From Branchiostoma lanceolatum (Eukaryota > Chordata > Leptocardii > Amphioxiformes > Branchiostomatidae), in NCBI RefSeq assembly GCF_035083965.1, contig NC_089727.1, forward strand, positions 21,822,269-21,886,268: 64,000 bases of DNA, given 5' to 3'. The number at the start of each line of letters is the position of its first letter. Position 1 is the first letter of the stretch. This document shows, in pieces, positions 34,410 to 46,700 of the stretch. The notes beneath the pieces are model-generated. The model ran no database searches. It was not told the DNA's origin and saw only the letters and a program-made list of their open reading frames with translations. The translations under genes were made by a program, and so were the position numbers.

Positions 34410-34676
34410 CCATTGCCTTTTTGAGACCTTAGGGGCATTGGGTTGTTATCCAATGTGTCTAGGGCACGGTATTGGAGGCCATTCCTCTCCTTCCACCGCC
34501 TTTTACTTCCCCAACCACAGTCAGGTCCACATTTGTTCACTTGGGTTGAGTGGGGAAAGCCACGTAAAGTGCCTTTCCTAATGACACAACATCTAGTTGG
34601 AACCAGGAATCGAACCGGCGACCTCTTGATCTCGCGTCTGTTTGCCTAGCCAATCGGCCATTCGACGCCATCTACT
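34410..34676 (-). mobile_element. tRNA-derived SINE
   Basis: Read on the minus strand the head has a TGGCCGATTGGCTAGG A-box-like stretch and a GCCGGTTCGATTCCTGG B box, as in RNA polymerase III promoters. The body follows with GGAAAGGCACTTTACGTGG, CTGACTGTGGTTGGGGAAG and GGCGGTGGAAGGAG. It ends near 34410. The AAAGGCAC.TTACACG-type core is shared with the SINE at 39248-39492. Confidence 0.8.
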
Positions 34677-34725
34677 CACTGGTTAACATGTTTGTTCCTT
34701 GAAGTAAAAACGCTGAAACGTAACC

Positions 34726-34959
34726 ATGACGTTCTTCGCAACTCCTGGTGTGGTCATCTCTATCATGGTGGGATGTCTGATCGCCTTCGGGTTCCTCTTC
34801 CTGTGCGGGTACTCCATCCACCGGGTGTTCTGCGTGCGGCCGGCAGCGCTGGTCGTACAAGTGCCCGAGGACGACAGCGACGCCACCCCGGAGGACGAGC
34901 TGTGTGAGGTCACCATCACCATGGACGGGGATAGCGAGGGGAAAGACACGTCGTGTCAG
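34726..34959 (+). CDS. Small membrane protein, exon 1
   Basis: 78 codons with good start context (ACCATGA), containing the transmembrane helix. Confidence 0.6.
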
Positions 34960-37201
34960 GTGGTCATCGTTTTTTCTTCGGATGAATGAATAGGTGAATG
35001 AATGAATGAATGAATGAGCAAATGATTTAATGAATTGGTAATGATTGAATGCATGGATGAATGTATGAAGGAATTAATGTATCAATGAATGTCACAATAC
35101 CCATATGCATTCCCTTTATTCCTTTAAAATCATAGTATTCTGATAGTGCCGATGAAATATTCGGTCTTTCCGGTTACCCGACCGACCATATCAAAAACCT
35201 AGTACTGAATCTAGCTTTTTTTAATCAACCTCTGGCAAGGGAAGTAACATGCTTTTACCTGAGAATGAAAACCTTGTAAAATCGTTTTGTAAAATGTTCT
35301 CCTCATCTCTGTTACAAAATTGTGCTTATAAAATGTATATTTGTATGATTATGATATGATGTTGAAATACCAGTGTCATGCTTTTTAGGTTTTACCTAGT
35401 TAAACTGTATTGCTTAGAACATTTCAGCTGAAATCTATAAAATGATATTCCCCACCTACAAAAAAGCCTCCTTCCCGGCCTTCTAGGAGCGCTGGTGTTT
35501 ATGTTCAGGGGGAGCGCTGATTCGCGACATGGGCCGGATTGTATGTCGGGAAATTTGTGTCTGTGCCTTGCAAGGTACATTTTTGTATTCTCTAACGTAA
35601 TTCCCTAATACCAATTACCAAATAAACAGACATACTGAGAGACAAACAAAAACTTGTCTTTCAATTCAACGTAGAATGTATACGTAGCTTTCATTAAACT
35701 AGTACTGATTGAGATACTTTTCATTCGTTTCTTTAACTACTCCAGGAAGGAGGATGACCTCCTGACGGGAGTATTAGAAATGCTTTTGTTTCATGTTAGC
35801 GTGTAGAACTCGCGATCCCGTTGTCGCATTGGTGTGTAACTTGGCATATCGTTTGCTAGGTTGGGCGTAATGATGCACGGTGTCTTTTTGCACCGTAACT
35901 GCTTTTATCGTCAATGTGATATCGTAATTGCACCCCTATATTGACGCGCATGTGGTACTGCCCTCCCATAAATCCCGTAATTTAATCCGGCCCGACACCG
36001 GGCCATGTCGTAAGCAGATATAGGGTATTTTCTTTTGCTACTTGCTGTGGTCGTTTAGTCACTGTTACGTGACAACTTACAACGTAACGCGGTGGCCTTC
36101 GAAACACGTGTGCGGAATTGTAATGGCTGTTATTTGAATATGATATTAGATCTGACATTTCGTTATGTTGATAACTATTCGTGGATAGTATGCCTTGTTT
36201 CCCTGTCAAATCAGGGTCTGTGACTTCGCACCTTACATCAAGACCCATTTCATGCATTCATCTTACAACGAGCCGATCAATAGCAAAGGAAAATAACAAA
36301 ACACCTTAGCCACAATGTACAAACTATAAATACTTCGCGGAGAATTGTGCCCCACGGACTCTTGTTTCATTTTACCTTTATTGTTTTGTTCCTCTTCTTC
36401 TTCTTCCGTTCCAAACAAATAAGTTAAATGGCTTGGACCTGGCGGGTGTCACCATGGTTACCTGAAAAATAGCAAATACTCTGTAGTATTAAATAACGAT
36501 ATGTAGCAAGTGGCAGGACAGAGCTGGAGGGGCTGGTCGCCATATATATGAATGTGTTTGAGTATACAGTTGTAATAAACAGAGCAGTAGTTTGTTAGGC
36601 GAGAGTAAGTAAAGGCGAAAATTATGTACTTGGTTGCAAATGTGACCTTTTTGTAATCTTTTCTTATTCTTATTTCATTTTCTATCACCAGGTGGCCATC
36701 ATAGACGGTCTGAGCGGGGAGGTGCTTACGGGGTTCGGTACGGGGGAACTGGCTCCTACGCCCGAGAGCGAGACACTCAGCAGCCCCTGCGAACCTGCCG
36801 GACCTAAGACTTACATCGAGCTGAAAAAGGCCGCAGACGGAGGATTCGTGATGAAAGAACACGTGGTTTACAATGAAGACGTGTCAGAAGGAGGAAAAGA
36901 CGGTACAAAGACGTCAGGTCAAGACGTAGAGACAGACGAAAACAATCGTAAACGAACTGTGGCAGTTCAGACGCCTGCATTAAAACTTAATGACCGTGTA
37001 AGACTGGACAAAACGTCTGAGACCTCACCGGTAAGAATTTGTGAAGCGCAAGATTATTCTTGCGGTGGAACCGAGATGACTTGCATCTCATCATCGACTC
37101 AAGACGTTCTAGACCCCAGAGATCTTCAGAAAAACTGCTTTAAGAGTGAACCGCATCTTAAAGAGGAAGTCATTGCCCTGAGAGAAAGACTTCATAATTA
37201 A
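34726..37201 (+). CDS. Small single-pass membrane protein, two exons, 247 aa, unknown family
   Basis: Exon 1 34726-34959 (phase 0, donor TGTCAG|GTGGTC) and exon 2 36692-37201 (acceptor TATCACCAG, stop TAA). The N-terminus has only about 7 residues before a hydrophobic helix (VVISIMVGCLIAFGFLFLCG), then a Cys/Arg juxtamembrane segment and an acidic, Ser/Thr-rich, low-complexity tail with ELCEVTITMDG and GPKTYIELKKAADGGF. This suits a type III or signal-anchor protein with a disordered cytoplasmic tail. Not recognised. If the weak donor is not used, translation stops after 10 further codons (VVIVFSSDE and stop), giving an 87-aa form. Confidence 0.6.
34980..35100. repeat. (GAAT)n microsatellite
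   Basis: Decaying GAAT/TGAA repeats just inside the intron of the small membrane-protein gene. Confidence 0.85.
36692..37201 (+). CDS. Small membrane protein, exon 2
   Basis: 169 codons plus stop after a clear pyrimidine tract and CAG. The open frame is far longer than chance in this AT-rich context and more GC-rich at its start. Confidence 0.65.
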   Translation: MAIIDGLSGEVLTGFGTGELAPTPESETLSSPCEPAGPKTYIELKKAADGGFVMKEHVVYNEDVSEGGKDGTKTSGQDVETDENNRKRTVAVQTPALKLNDRVRLDKTSETSPVRICEAQDYSCGGTEMTCISSSTQDVLDPRDLQKNCFKSEPHLKEEVIALRERLHN

Positions 37202-37390
37202 GATTACTTGATATCTAAACTAAGCCCCTTCTAAAATCCTGTCATTGATTGTTTTTTTTTTAAATGTTGCGAAAACCGCTGTTGGTTTCACAACGCTTTC
37301 AACATGCAAAAATCTTTCAAAAGGTACGAAGTATACATCAGAATGAAAGTTCAGCAATACATTATTAAGCAATGAACTAAAAATAAATCA

Positions 37391-37521
37391 GGGATTTTCG
37401 ACTGACTCGGTGGCCGATACCGACTTCCGACAACATTTGACCCGTTGATGACGTCACGCTTGATAAAGTGTACAGTAATTGAATCAGAAAGCTGAAAAAT
37501 ACTCAGTCAGTCAAAAACTCC
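37391..37521. mobile_element. MITE-like element, copy 1
   Basis: Ends GGGATTTTCGACTGACTCGG and CTCAGTCAGTCAAAAACTCC are imperfect inverted repeats. The interior ACAACATTTGACCCGTTGATG plus ACGTCACGC matches the interior of the larger element at 50107-50372. Confidence 0.6.
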
Positions 37522-38816
37522 TACGAGTACAGTTTTATCTCTTTATAACATCTTAATAACACAAAGCAACGAGGGAACGAGACGTCATGTACCTTTGTGT
37601 GTACCCTTCTTACCCACATAGTAAGTTGGCTTCAAGTACATACGCGGGCTTAAACGTCTAGGATACAACAATTAGCAAATAATGTAAGAAGAAGGCTGGA
37701 ACCAAAACAAACACTTTGTAAAAACGACAATTGAGAAATGTAAAGTTACAACACAAAAGATAGAATAGAGTTATACTTTTAAGGTTACCTATGTGCCATT
37801 GCACGAAAATTGCTGCTTAATATTATAAGTTAGTAAGTCATTGGAAGACTATATAACAAGGTTTTCCATTTGTATTATATAGGTGTTTAAAGTTAGAATT
37901 ACAAAAAAAACTTACTTTGAATTTAATTGTGAATAAAGGCTCATTTTGTGTCTGCAGGTAAATGATAGGGCTTATGTGATTCGGTTGGTAATTTGATAGA
38001 GCTATTTCATATGAGAAGAAGCTGGTCTGCATTTAGTCAAACATTGTAAATTGAACACATACTTTATGGAGTGGTATCTTCAACCTAAGCAAATGTAGCA
38101 AATTGGCATCAAAGAATTTTATACCTTTGCCATATCTTTTATAACATTGTTTGGAATTAAATATATGACTCTGTTCCAACGTATCAAAAGCAAAATTTCT
38201 ACCTTTGCAACCGGTCCTCTCGTTACTTTTAGAATAAATGTTTCTATATGATTTAACTAAAAATTATTCTATAGCAGGAAGAAATATACCATGAGTTTAT
38301 ATTTGGTATAAAACAATTGGCCCAAAGTTTACATCCATAAATATGTATTCCGTGATATTATCTAAAATTTGTAACGTACAGTCCTACAGTTTTTTGCTGT
38401 TGAGGACAACCCTTTCGAAATGATACGGAGACAAAAACATAGAAATATAATACGCCGGGATCTATTGACCAAATTGTATCAAAAAGTATTGCTAATATTA
38501 TTGCACTGCCTATATTCATACGTTTCCACTGATCAATACCATTAGCTTTGTGCATTTGTGTCATATTAAACACATTTTTTTTTACTTTCAGAAAGCTTAC
38601 GTTGTTTGAGGTGATACATGGCTGTACTTAATCAATTGCGAATTTTCAGCACGAAGAGAATTCTAAAACACTGTCGGCATACGAGCCAATACAATAGAAT
38701 CCATACCCCAAACAGCTGTCGAACAAGCATATGCACTGGGACATGATCCGGGGCACGGTATAGTGGACGGGAAGGAAACTTAAAAAATCCCAACCACCTG
38801 CCCCACCACCCCCCGT

Positions 38817-38839
38817 TCGAAACCTCTGCTTGGAGAATA
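38817..38839. repeat. Half-copy of a 20-bp inverted-repeat terminus
   Basis: Same GAAACCTCTGCTTGGAGAAT terminus as the 66-bp foldback element at 62082-62147. The opposite terminus was not found nearby. Confidence 0.6.
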
Positions 38840-39247
38840 GAGAAAACTATGTCGTCACATTGGTGACGCAGCGCAGAGCTTCCATTTCGTTCCATTTCGT
38901 TCCATTTCGTTCCATTTCGCACTTTCTGGAGACCCCAATCTACCTAATGGAGCAGCCCAATTGACTCCTCTTGACCTTAAAAGCTGAACAAATTGAAGAG
39001 GCGACCCCTGGGTAATTTTCATATTAGCTACCGGCCGTTTGTTGTGAGCTGTGGTTGGCATTTATCAATATCTAAGCAGAGGTAGGGTACTTGAGTGTTT
39101 TGCGTAGCTTATCCATCGTCTGTTTGATTGTTTTTTTTTTTTTTTTGTATATTTGTGTTGTATACCCAATAAAAAACTCACGCTGTAACACACCGGTATG
39201 TACTAAAGAGTATGAGCTGCACATGCCAGACAGATCTTTTTTAACCA

Positions 39248-39492
39248 CTCACACCCGGAAGGTGCTTGAGTTGTGGCTCTCCTCGAACACGGGTCATCCA
39301 TTTAAAGTCCAATCCGATGGGCGTCCGTCGCCAAAGCTAGCTACGTACGAATTTTCACCAGTGATAAAAGTGAAGACATTCGTGTAAGGTGCCTTTTTCA
39401 AACGAAAGCGGAGCATGTTGGAGGATTCGAGCCCATGACCTCTGGGTTCTGGGCCAAACAGCCTGCCATTACGCCATGCACGCGACGCCACA
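39248..39492 (-). mobile_element. tRNA-derived SINE
   Basis: Minus-strand head TGGCGTAATGGCAGGC (A box) and GGGCTCGAATCC (B box), then AAAAGGCACCTTACACG and a tail with GGACTTTAAATGG and CGTGTTCGAGGAGAGCCAC. The tail recurs at 44494-44580. Confidence 0.75.
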
Positions 39493-39669
39493 CATCAAAT
39501 TACGTCACCAAAATCTCCCCAATGGTTTCTGGCTGGCATTTCCCGGTATTGTAAGTTTGTTACCTCCATACCGGGTCAACTTAGCCTGCCGGTGATATTT
39601 TGCCTGCCTGAATTCAAAAAAAGTGCTATGGCCTTCCAGGGGGGCTGTGGTTAAAATTTCAAGGGTACA

Positions 39670-40052
39670 TTAAAAGAAACCCAAGCAATATTAGGGCCCG
39701 AAAATCTGAGTCAAAAAGTCAATTTATTTCGTGATTTCTACACATGATAAGTCCAAACAACACTATTACAATATGTATAGCGACGTCCATGATGGAAATA
39801 TATGACATCGTTGTGATGTGAGAACTCACTGAAAATCGTCGCTGGATTTTTTTAAGGCTCGCGAAACTAAGGGCATCATCATAAGACACGTTTCTGCGCG
39901 GTTTTAAATGCTCAAAGTGTAAAGTTATTCGGAAATGTGCTAAACATTGTTAGTAAATGTCACTAGCCCCCCCCCCCCCAAAAAAAAAGATTTCAGCATT
40001 TTTCTTTTTATTTCCATTTTTATGCCCTAATATTGCTTTTGGTTGCCTTTAA
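39670..40052. mobile_element. Inverted-repeat (MITE-like) element, about 380 bp
   Basis: Left end with CCAAGCAATATTAGGGC and right end with GCCCTAATATTGCTTTTGG are inverted, flanked by TTAAA/TTTAAA. The interior has a C9A9 run at about 39968 and no ORF. Confidence 0.65.
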
Positions 40053-40486
40053 ACCTAGTGCCAAAGAGTTGGCCTGTGTGGCCCGGGCAACAGTTCGGCT
40101 TCCATGTGATGTAATGACTGTCCACTGCATGACACTACGTACTACTAGCTGGTTGCTTCACATCAGTCGACGATGACTTCCTTACCGATTTTTTTTAGCG
40201 ACATTCAATTTCTTTGGCGAGAAAGCTGCATGATAAAATTGGCCTTCCTCTCTTTTCGATAAGAGTAGATGAGGGTCCCCGCAGGGTACGCTGGCCAAAT
40301 TATATAGTATTACGTTCATATGTAGATAAGTGTTTGGACTTCAAATGTTTCGGAAAAACACCACTTTGCCAAAACATTTGAATGGTATCAATGTGCTGTT
40401 TCTTTATCAAAATGCGGGAGATGGGTCGAGAAAGAAATACCACCGCTAATAATCGCCAATAATTTTATTCATATTTTTGTCAGTTG

Positions 40487-40605
40487 GAGACACACAAACA
40501 CACACACTCATACGCACACAGAGAAACACACGTGTGCACACACACACGCGCGCACACACAAGCAAAAATACAAACACACACGCACACACAGACACACAAA
40601 CAAGC
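40487..40605. repeat. (CA)n-rich tract
   Basis: Imperfect CA repeat just downstream of the GALNT stop codon, so probably in its 3' UTR (TG-rich on the sense strand). Confidence 0.9.
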
Positions 40606-40616
40606 AACGGCAGGTT

Positions 40617-40742
40617 TCAAGATGTAAATTTCCATTGTTGTGACTCAGACGACTGATTGCAGGGCATCATGGTCGGTTGAAGCGATCCGGTGTCCACTGC
40701 GATACAGAGCTTGCTCGCTAGGTGGCGTATCAGTCCTCTTTG
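40617..40742 (-). CDS. GALNT: GALNT exon 12 (lectin gamma repeat, stop)
   Basis: After TTTGTAG reads [19 protein letters not shown], then [17 protein letters not shown] and stop. The CIAVD and QQW elements are the final ricin-B repeat. Confidence 0.92.
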   Translation of the reverse strand, partial: QRGLIRHLASKLCIAVDTGSLQPTMMPCNQSSESQQWKFTS

Positions 40743-43700
40743 CTACAAATAAAACATAAAACGTTCGTGAATACTAAAGTATAATTGTGTCGAAAACATA
40801 TTTTAAGAGGAAATTTTGATGACGTATGTTTTACCCTGTGAAACCGGTTTGAGACATATTTTGTTTCTTACCTTGTCGTAATCCCACTTCTGATTCCCGC
40901 CCTCCCCATGACAAGCCAAGAAAACCAACGTCTTCTCCCACGACAAGGAGTCGACGTCAAAACAAAGATGGCGGTCGGTGATTTCTATCTCCTTCAGTCC
41001 CGTATAAGTGAAATTCTGAAGTAAAAAAAAGGACAAAAATGAAATAGGTCATGTTCTTCCTGTAGTAGATTTCTGACCTAAAAATTGCTTTTAGATTCTT
41101 TGAATTCTCTTTCATTAGAATACCAAGTAGTTTCTCAATGGTTGCATAACGGTTCATTTTAAAGACTTAAGATTTTTCAAAAAACGATTTTTGCTCAATT
41201 CAATCAGTTCCTTGCATAGCCTGTTCTTACGGACTACTGTAACTATTTAAATATTTGCCGTGGTTTTATTTTCGTTTTTTTTAGGGGAGAGGGGGTATCC
41301 TCTCCACGGCAGACATTAAGATCTTGCGGTTATGACTCCCATTTGCATTACTACAAAACCGCAAAATCAAATCCACGTGAAAAAAATGGTGCATTTCCTT
41401 TTTGGAATTGGCAGTTAATTTATTACATGCATAAACAAAGAACCAAATTATCCACTGCCTGTGTCCTAAATTTATATTGAAGAGCAGATCTTGGAATGAA
41501 AAATCATGCCCTTTTCGGAAATGGTCTCAAGAAGACGACACGATGTTCTCTCCTAAGATCTACGTGGAAATAAATATACCTGACTGGGATAAGACAATGG
41601 CACTCCCGCTGCTCCTCTTCTATCTCTACATCTTCTTAAGGCCACTGGATCCTCTGAATTCAACCCGTAACTGTCCAGGCACAGGCCAGTACCAACATTT
41701 TGGATCTGTGATGACACGTATAAGAAAACTGCATACAACATTTTGCTAACCTCTCTCTACTACTGCCTGCTAAACCCGTAAGGAAAGTCATGACTAGCAA
41801 GAACTCAAAGGTTAAAGAAATAGAAAACTAAAGAACATCTGCCACTGAGACAAGTGGCAATTGTACTTCAAATAATGATTGTCTTAATCTGAATTTGACT
41901 TGTTTAACTACAGTGGAAGTATATTACATTGGTTTCTGCCTGTTTCAAATCAAAATGAGTTACTTTTGCTTCCGAGTAATGCACCCTCACTAGTTAATGC
42001 CATTGAAAAGGGCTGAATTAGGATGGATAGAGAAACATATCCACCCCTAAGGCATCGCCCAAAAAGGTTAATGTATACCCGTCCTTGTAGCAGTACATCC
42101 GGGACTTTAAGCGGATAGTGTTCCAGCAGATCTGACGCGACCTCTCTCATGAACCAGCCGAAGTCACGGCATCCCAAGCGCTGCCGCAATGCCTTCTGGG
42201 AGGCAAGGTCTCCTAGGTCAAAGTTTGTTAGATTTTTAGGATCCCTCAGCATTCTGTTGTAGTAGTACTGTTTGTAGCCGTCCATCCAGACTTCAGCGAC
42301 CCTCATATAGTTCTGAAAATAAAACAAAAAAGAAGGAATCGAAGTTCTCACCCCCTCTGAAAGTCTTGTGCATTCATTATTGTGCATTTCTCACCGATTT
42401 TGTCTATTTGCTTTCTTAATGGCTTCCGTAAGGCATGAAAAGACAATTGAATGCAAAAAATGAGATATTATTTATAGTCTATTCTGAAACCTTTCTGCGA
42501 CGCTCAACTTTCTGTCAGTAATAAAAAGATCGGAAATATCCAAACAACATCTAAATCTATCAGGCCGCAACTGGGGAATTATGTCGATTTGTTGTCATTC
42601 CAAAAATGGATAACAGAGAAGAATTGTACTCTTTTTCCCCTAAACTGTTATGTGACTGAAAATAGGAACTTACCTTTATGCCCTTAATCAATGACTCAAT
42701 CAATTAATCAACCAATGGATGAATCAGTAAATCAAATGATAAGTCAATTAATTAATCAATCACTGCATATCTATCAACAAAATCATCTCACCTTGAGGAT
42801 TTGTAACAAGTCGTTGTCCGAGGCGTAGGGGGAGAACTTTCGGAAGACGTGGCCAACTCTGGAACAGGGCACCTCCTGAAGTACGCCCCCACACTGCCAG
42901 ATCTGGAAGTGCAGGCAACACACTTCAGAACAAAGACAGATCAGCGTCCACATACGTACTTTTAGCAGATATGAAATTACAACTAGGGTTCGTTAGCGCC
43001 CCTTACTGCCAGATCTGCAAGGGCAGAGACCACACACAAGCGCCCCCATCCAGTCAGATCTGGATGTGCAGGAACTTCATGTAACTGTTTAGGTTCCAAG
43101 CAGAGTGGATGATGACATACAGTGCATGCGCATAACCCGTGTGTTGGAAGAAACGATTTCTCTGTATGCATAATTAAGTAAGAAAATGTAACCACTTTTG
43201 TATCTGCAGGAAAGCTTTTTTGCCAGATATGTCAGGCAGGTTTTCTTTATTTCAATGTGCAGAAACTCTCATGTTAGAAAGGGTGTGTATAAAAGAGGCA
43301 CCTTGAACGAGAGTTCAAACTGCTCACCGCCCCAGATCTCGAGCCCAGGGTCATATCCGCCCAGGTAGTTGAAGAATTCCTTGTCTATGGCGAACACTCC
43401 ACCCGGCATTATTGGAGTACTGCAGTAAATAGTTAAACATTATTCAAACTTACACGAAAACAAGCGTTCAAGGACCATTCCATGTCTTGAATATACACGA
43501 ATCTTCTCTGTTTGTTATTGTATGGAATGATACACAAATTTGAATGAGCTTCGGAATCTATCCTTTTTTAGAGTTAATCTTAATTAGGGAAGCAACTGAT
43601 TAAAATTTGGGACGGATACACACATATTGCTCGACCCATGGCTAGTGTAAACAATGCATGATCAATATGAGATAAGCAATGCCCCTACAAGCTTCTTTTT

Positions 43701-46700
43701 ATGCCCAAAGTTACAAAGATTTAAGTTATCTAAGTTTAAAAAGGAGGATTACGCAAACTTTGAGCTATCATTTATGTATAGACCGTTTAAGTGTTGAAAG
43801 CCAAATTTGTGGTGAGAAAAGTAGAATATCGAACCTACCACTTATTTGTGTGTGTGTGAATTTTTCAAAAAGACATCACGCCCTACCAAAAGTTGCTTGG
43901 TGACAAGCTTTCGTCATGCCCGAATTATCAGTCACATGACGTAGGAGACAAAGGTCATACAGGTCACAGGACATGAGGGTGTGACACATCACGTACCTGA
44001 ACGGCAGTGTCGGTCTGACTTTCCTCCCTCTGCTGTCCAGGACCGGAATCCGCTTGTAGTTCAGCTGCCAGTCAAAAACACCACGCATCGGGCCGCCTTG
44101 CTAGTACACAGAGCAAGAGTTGTTACAATTCTTAAAACACATCAACTTCGGAGTGTTTCTAAATTCCACGAGAACTCTAACTTTCCAATAAAGTCATATT
44201 CCAATACTTAGAACGTTAAACTATTTTCAAGTAACGTTAATACAAGATTAACCCATGCCATTTTGAGGATAGCTTGCATATGTTCCATTCAACGATTTCT
44301 CTTTTGACGACGCTTCAGGAGAGGAGCCTTTTTTTCTTACCTGCTCTTTGTACTCGAATGTGGCATGGTCAATGACGTCAATGGTTGGTATGGTGACGGT
44401 TGTCATAGACACGCTGATAGGTTCTGTTTGGAAACAATGAAGTGCACATCTTCTAAATGACAGTCATTTTCACACATTTTTTTACGTACAGATAAGGTAG
44501 GGACGTCCGTTGGGACGTCCGTTGGATAGGACATTAAATGGAGGTCCCGTGTTTGAGGAGAGCCACACATCGAGCGCGTTAAAAAAAACCCACACTTATC
44601 GAAAAAAGGAAGGGGTCCTTCCCAGTGCGAGTGGATCAACCCTTACAGTCTGGTCTGGGTTGACATCTTGAAAAGGTGATAGTCACCTGTTGTGTCAATC
44701 CTTCCACGATTGTGGTAATTACCTTCGTCGACGAAGTTTCGTCGAGAAGGTTATTCGATGATGCTTGTCTGTGTGTCTGTTAGTGAACAGAATAAGTCGA
44801 GAACGCCTGGATGGTTTGTTGTCGTAGTTGGTGTGTCGGTGTGTATGTGGGAAATCTCAAAATGATTAGATTTTGGGCGAAGTGTTTTGCATAATTAACG
44901 AGAAAAGTGTAAAAATGTGTTATATTGTATGCTGAAGTATGTGTACGTGTTGGCTGTGTTGTTCCAAGGCGTCATGAATAGCGGTAGGGGTCCTGAGGGG
45001 TCATGTTGAAGGCAGGAAACGTCAGTTACACAAATTGGCTGTCAGCCAGCTGTAGGCATTGGTAAGGTAGTCTCCAAGCAGACCTATGGGTTGGCTATAG
45101 CAGGGGCAGGTTTTGCTTCAGACTTTGAAAGGGAATTACTCAAGAAGGGCTTGGTGGATGGTCATAAATTTTTGTAAGTACATAGCTTGAGTGCTGATGT
45201 ACATGATTAGATACTTATTATGCAAATCAGTATCTAATTTGCATAATTAATGAGGAAAGTTTATACATCCATCAATTTCCATGATAGGACTCTCAAACAT
45301 GTGACATGTGTAACTGAGGAAGAGAGAAATATTAATAGATATCAGCTTTGCAAATGAGAACAACTATAACTCGAGATGGTCTTGATGGATGGTCATGATT
45401 TTTGGTATGTAGATAGCTTACGTGATGCTTTGTATGATTGGATGATAATTATGCAAATCAAATTCTAACTCGCATGATTAATGAGGCAATTTTAAAAATC
45501 TGCTGTGTTCCATGATATGACTATTCAAATATGTGACATTTGTAACTAAGGAAGAGAGGAATGTTGATAGATAGGAAATATGCAAACACTGCTCGGAAAG
45601 TCGAATTTCAGGGAGTATCAGGGCCCTTACACACCCGTCAAATTCACCGTGTAATGGTTGTGTCTATGGATTTCAGGGATCGCCGTGTCCGGTCCTAGAT
45701 TTTTTCTTACACACCTGGACCTGGAAGGTGCATGGGAATTTACGGAGTCCTTATACTTGACGTGTAGTGGAAAACGGATTACAAAAGGATGGCAATTATA
45801 TACGGCCCTTCGTGCGTTCTAGGTGATAATTATCTGTACATTACTGACGTAAAATTATGTTCTACTGGTAGAAAGCGGAACAAAATGGCTTGAATTAACG
45901 TGATCTAATTTCCATGAGTATATTAAAGAGACCGTCTGATATAAGCGCGCGATAAGAAGCGTTTCTACCAGCTACAGATCGTCCGTCCGAACGAAATGGA
46001 TAATTGGCGTCCCCATATCTTGAATGTCATTGTATTTCAAAACCCACCTAAGTCGACAAGAAAGGTCTCCAAAAATACTAGAATTATGATTATTGAGGCT
46101 GAGTTTTGCATGTACCAACAGTTTCCACCGCGAGGGACGCCGCTCGATCTAAACAACGGTCGTTCTAAGCTGGGCGACATTTATATCGCCCAGAGACCCC
46201 CGCCCGCCCTGCTGAAACCCCCGCCCGCACTGCTGAGCCCCCCGCCCGCTCAAAAACCCGCGCCCGCTCAGAAACCCGCCCGGGCCCGAAAGCCACAGCT
46301 GAAATATACAAAAGGCGGTTAACTAGGATTCGAGATAATCTCATAACTTTTTCCCAACACGAAAACCGACGTCCAAATGCCAAATGATCAAACATTTAAA
46401 GCAAAATGTGAGTATTTTACTAAAAACAACAACACATACCCTCTTGTTTAACGTAGTTGTTAGATAAACGGCTCTATCTGATGTTTACATAACATGCGCC
46501 ACAAGCCTACAGTTTTTTTTAAAGTTTTTTTATCTTTGCTGTTGCCATGCCCTCAGCTTAGCAGCAGAGCTGTTCCATCACAGTTCCATTACAGTGACAG
46601 ACATAGATCTACAAGTTGATTTAAAATGCACTGTTGTAGAATTGTCATTTCATTTCCTGGTGTTAATATAAACAATCAGTTCATTGCTTTGGTGGGATGT

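Larger units (their letters stand above)
37202..39247. other. Intergenic, AT-rich
   Basis: Contains a MITE copy (37391-37521), half of a 20-bp inverted-repeat element (38817-38839) and a 10-bp TTCCATTTCG repeat of four units (38880-38919). No gene seen. Confidence 0.45.

Noticed and set aside
36458-36862. Minus-strand 134-codon frame
   Set aside because: Antisense of the small membrane-protein exon 2 with no splice or domain support.
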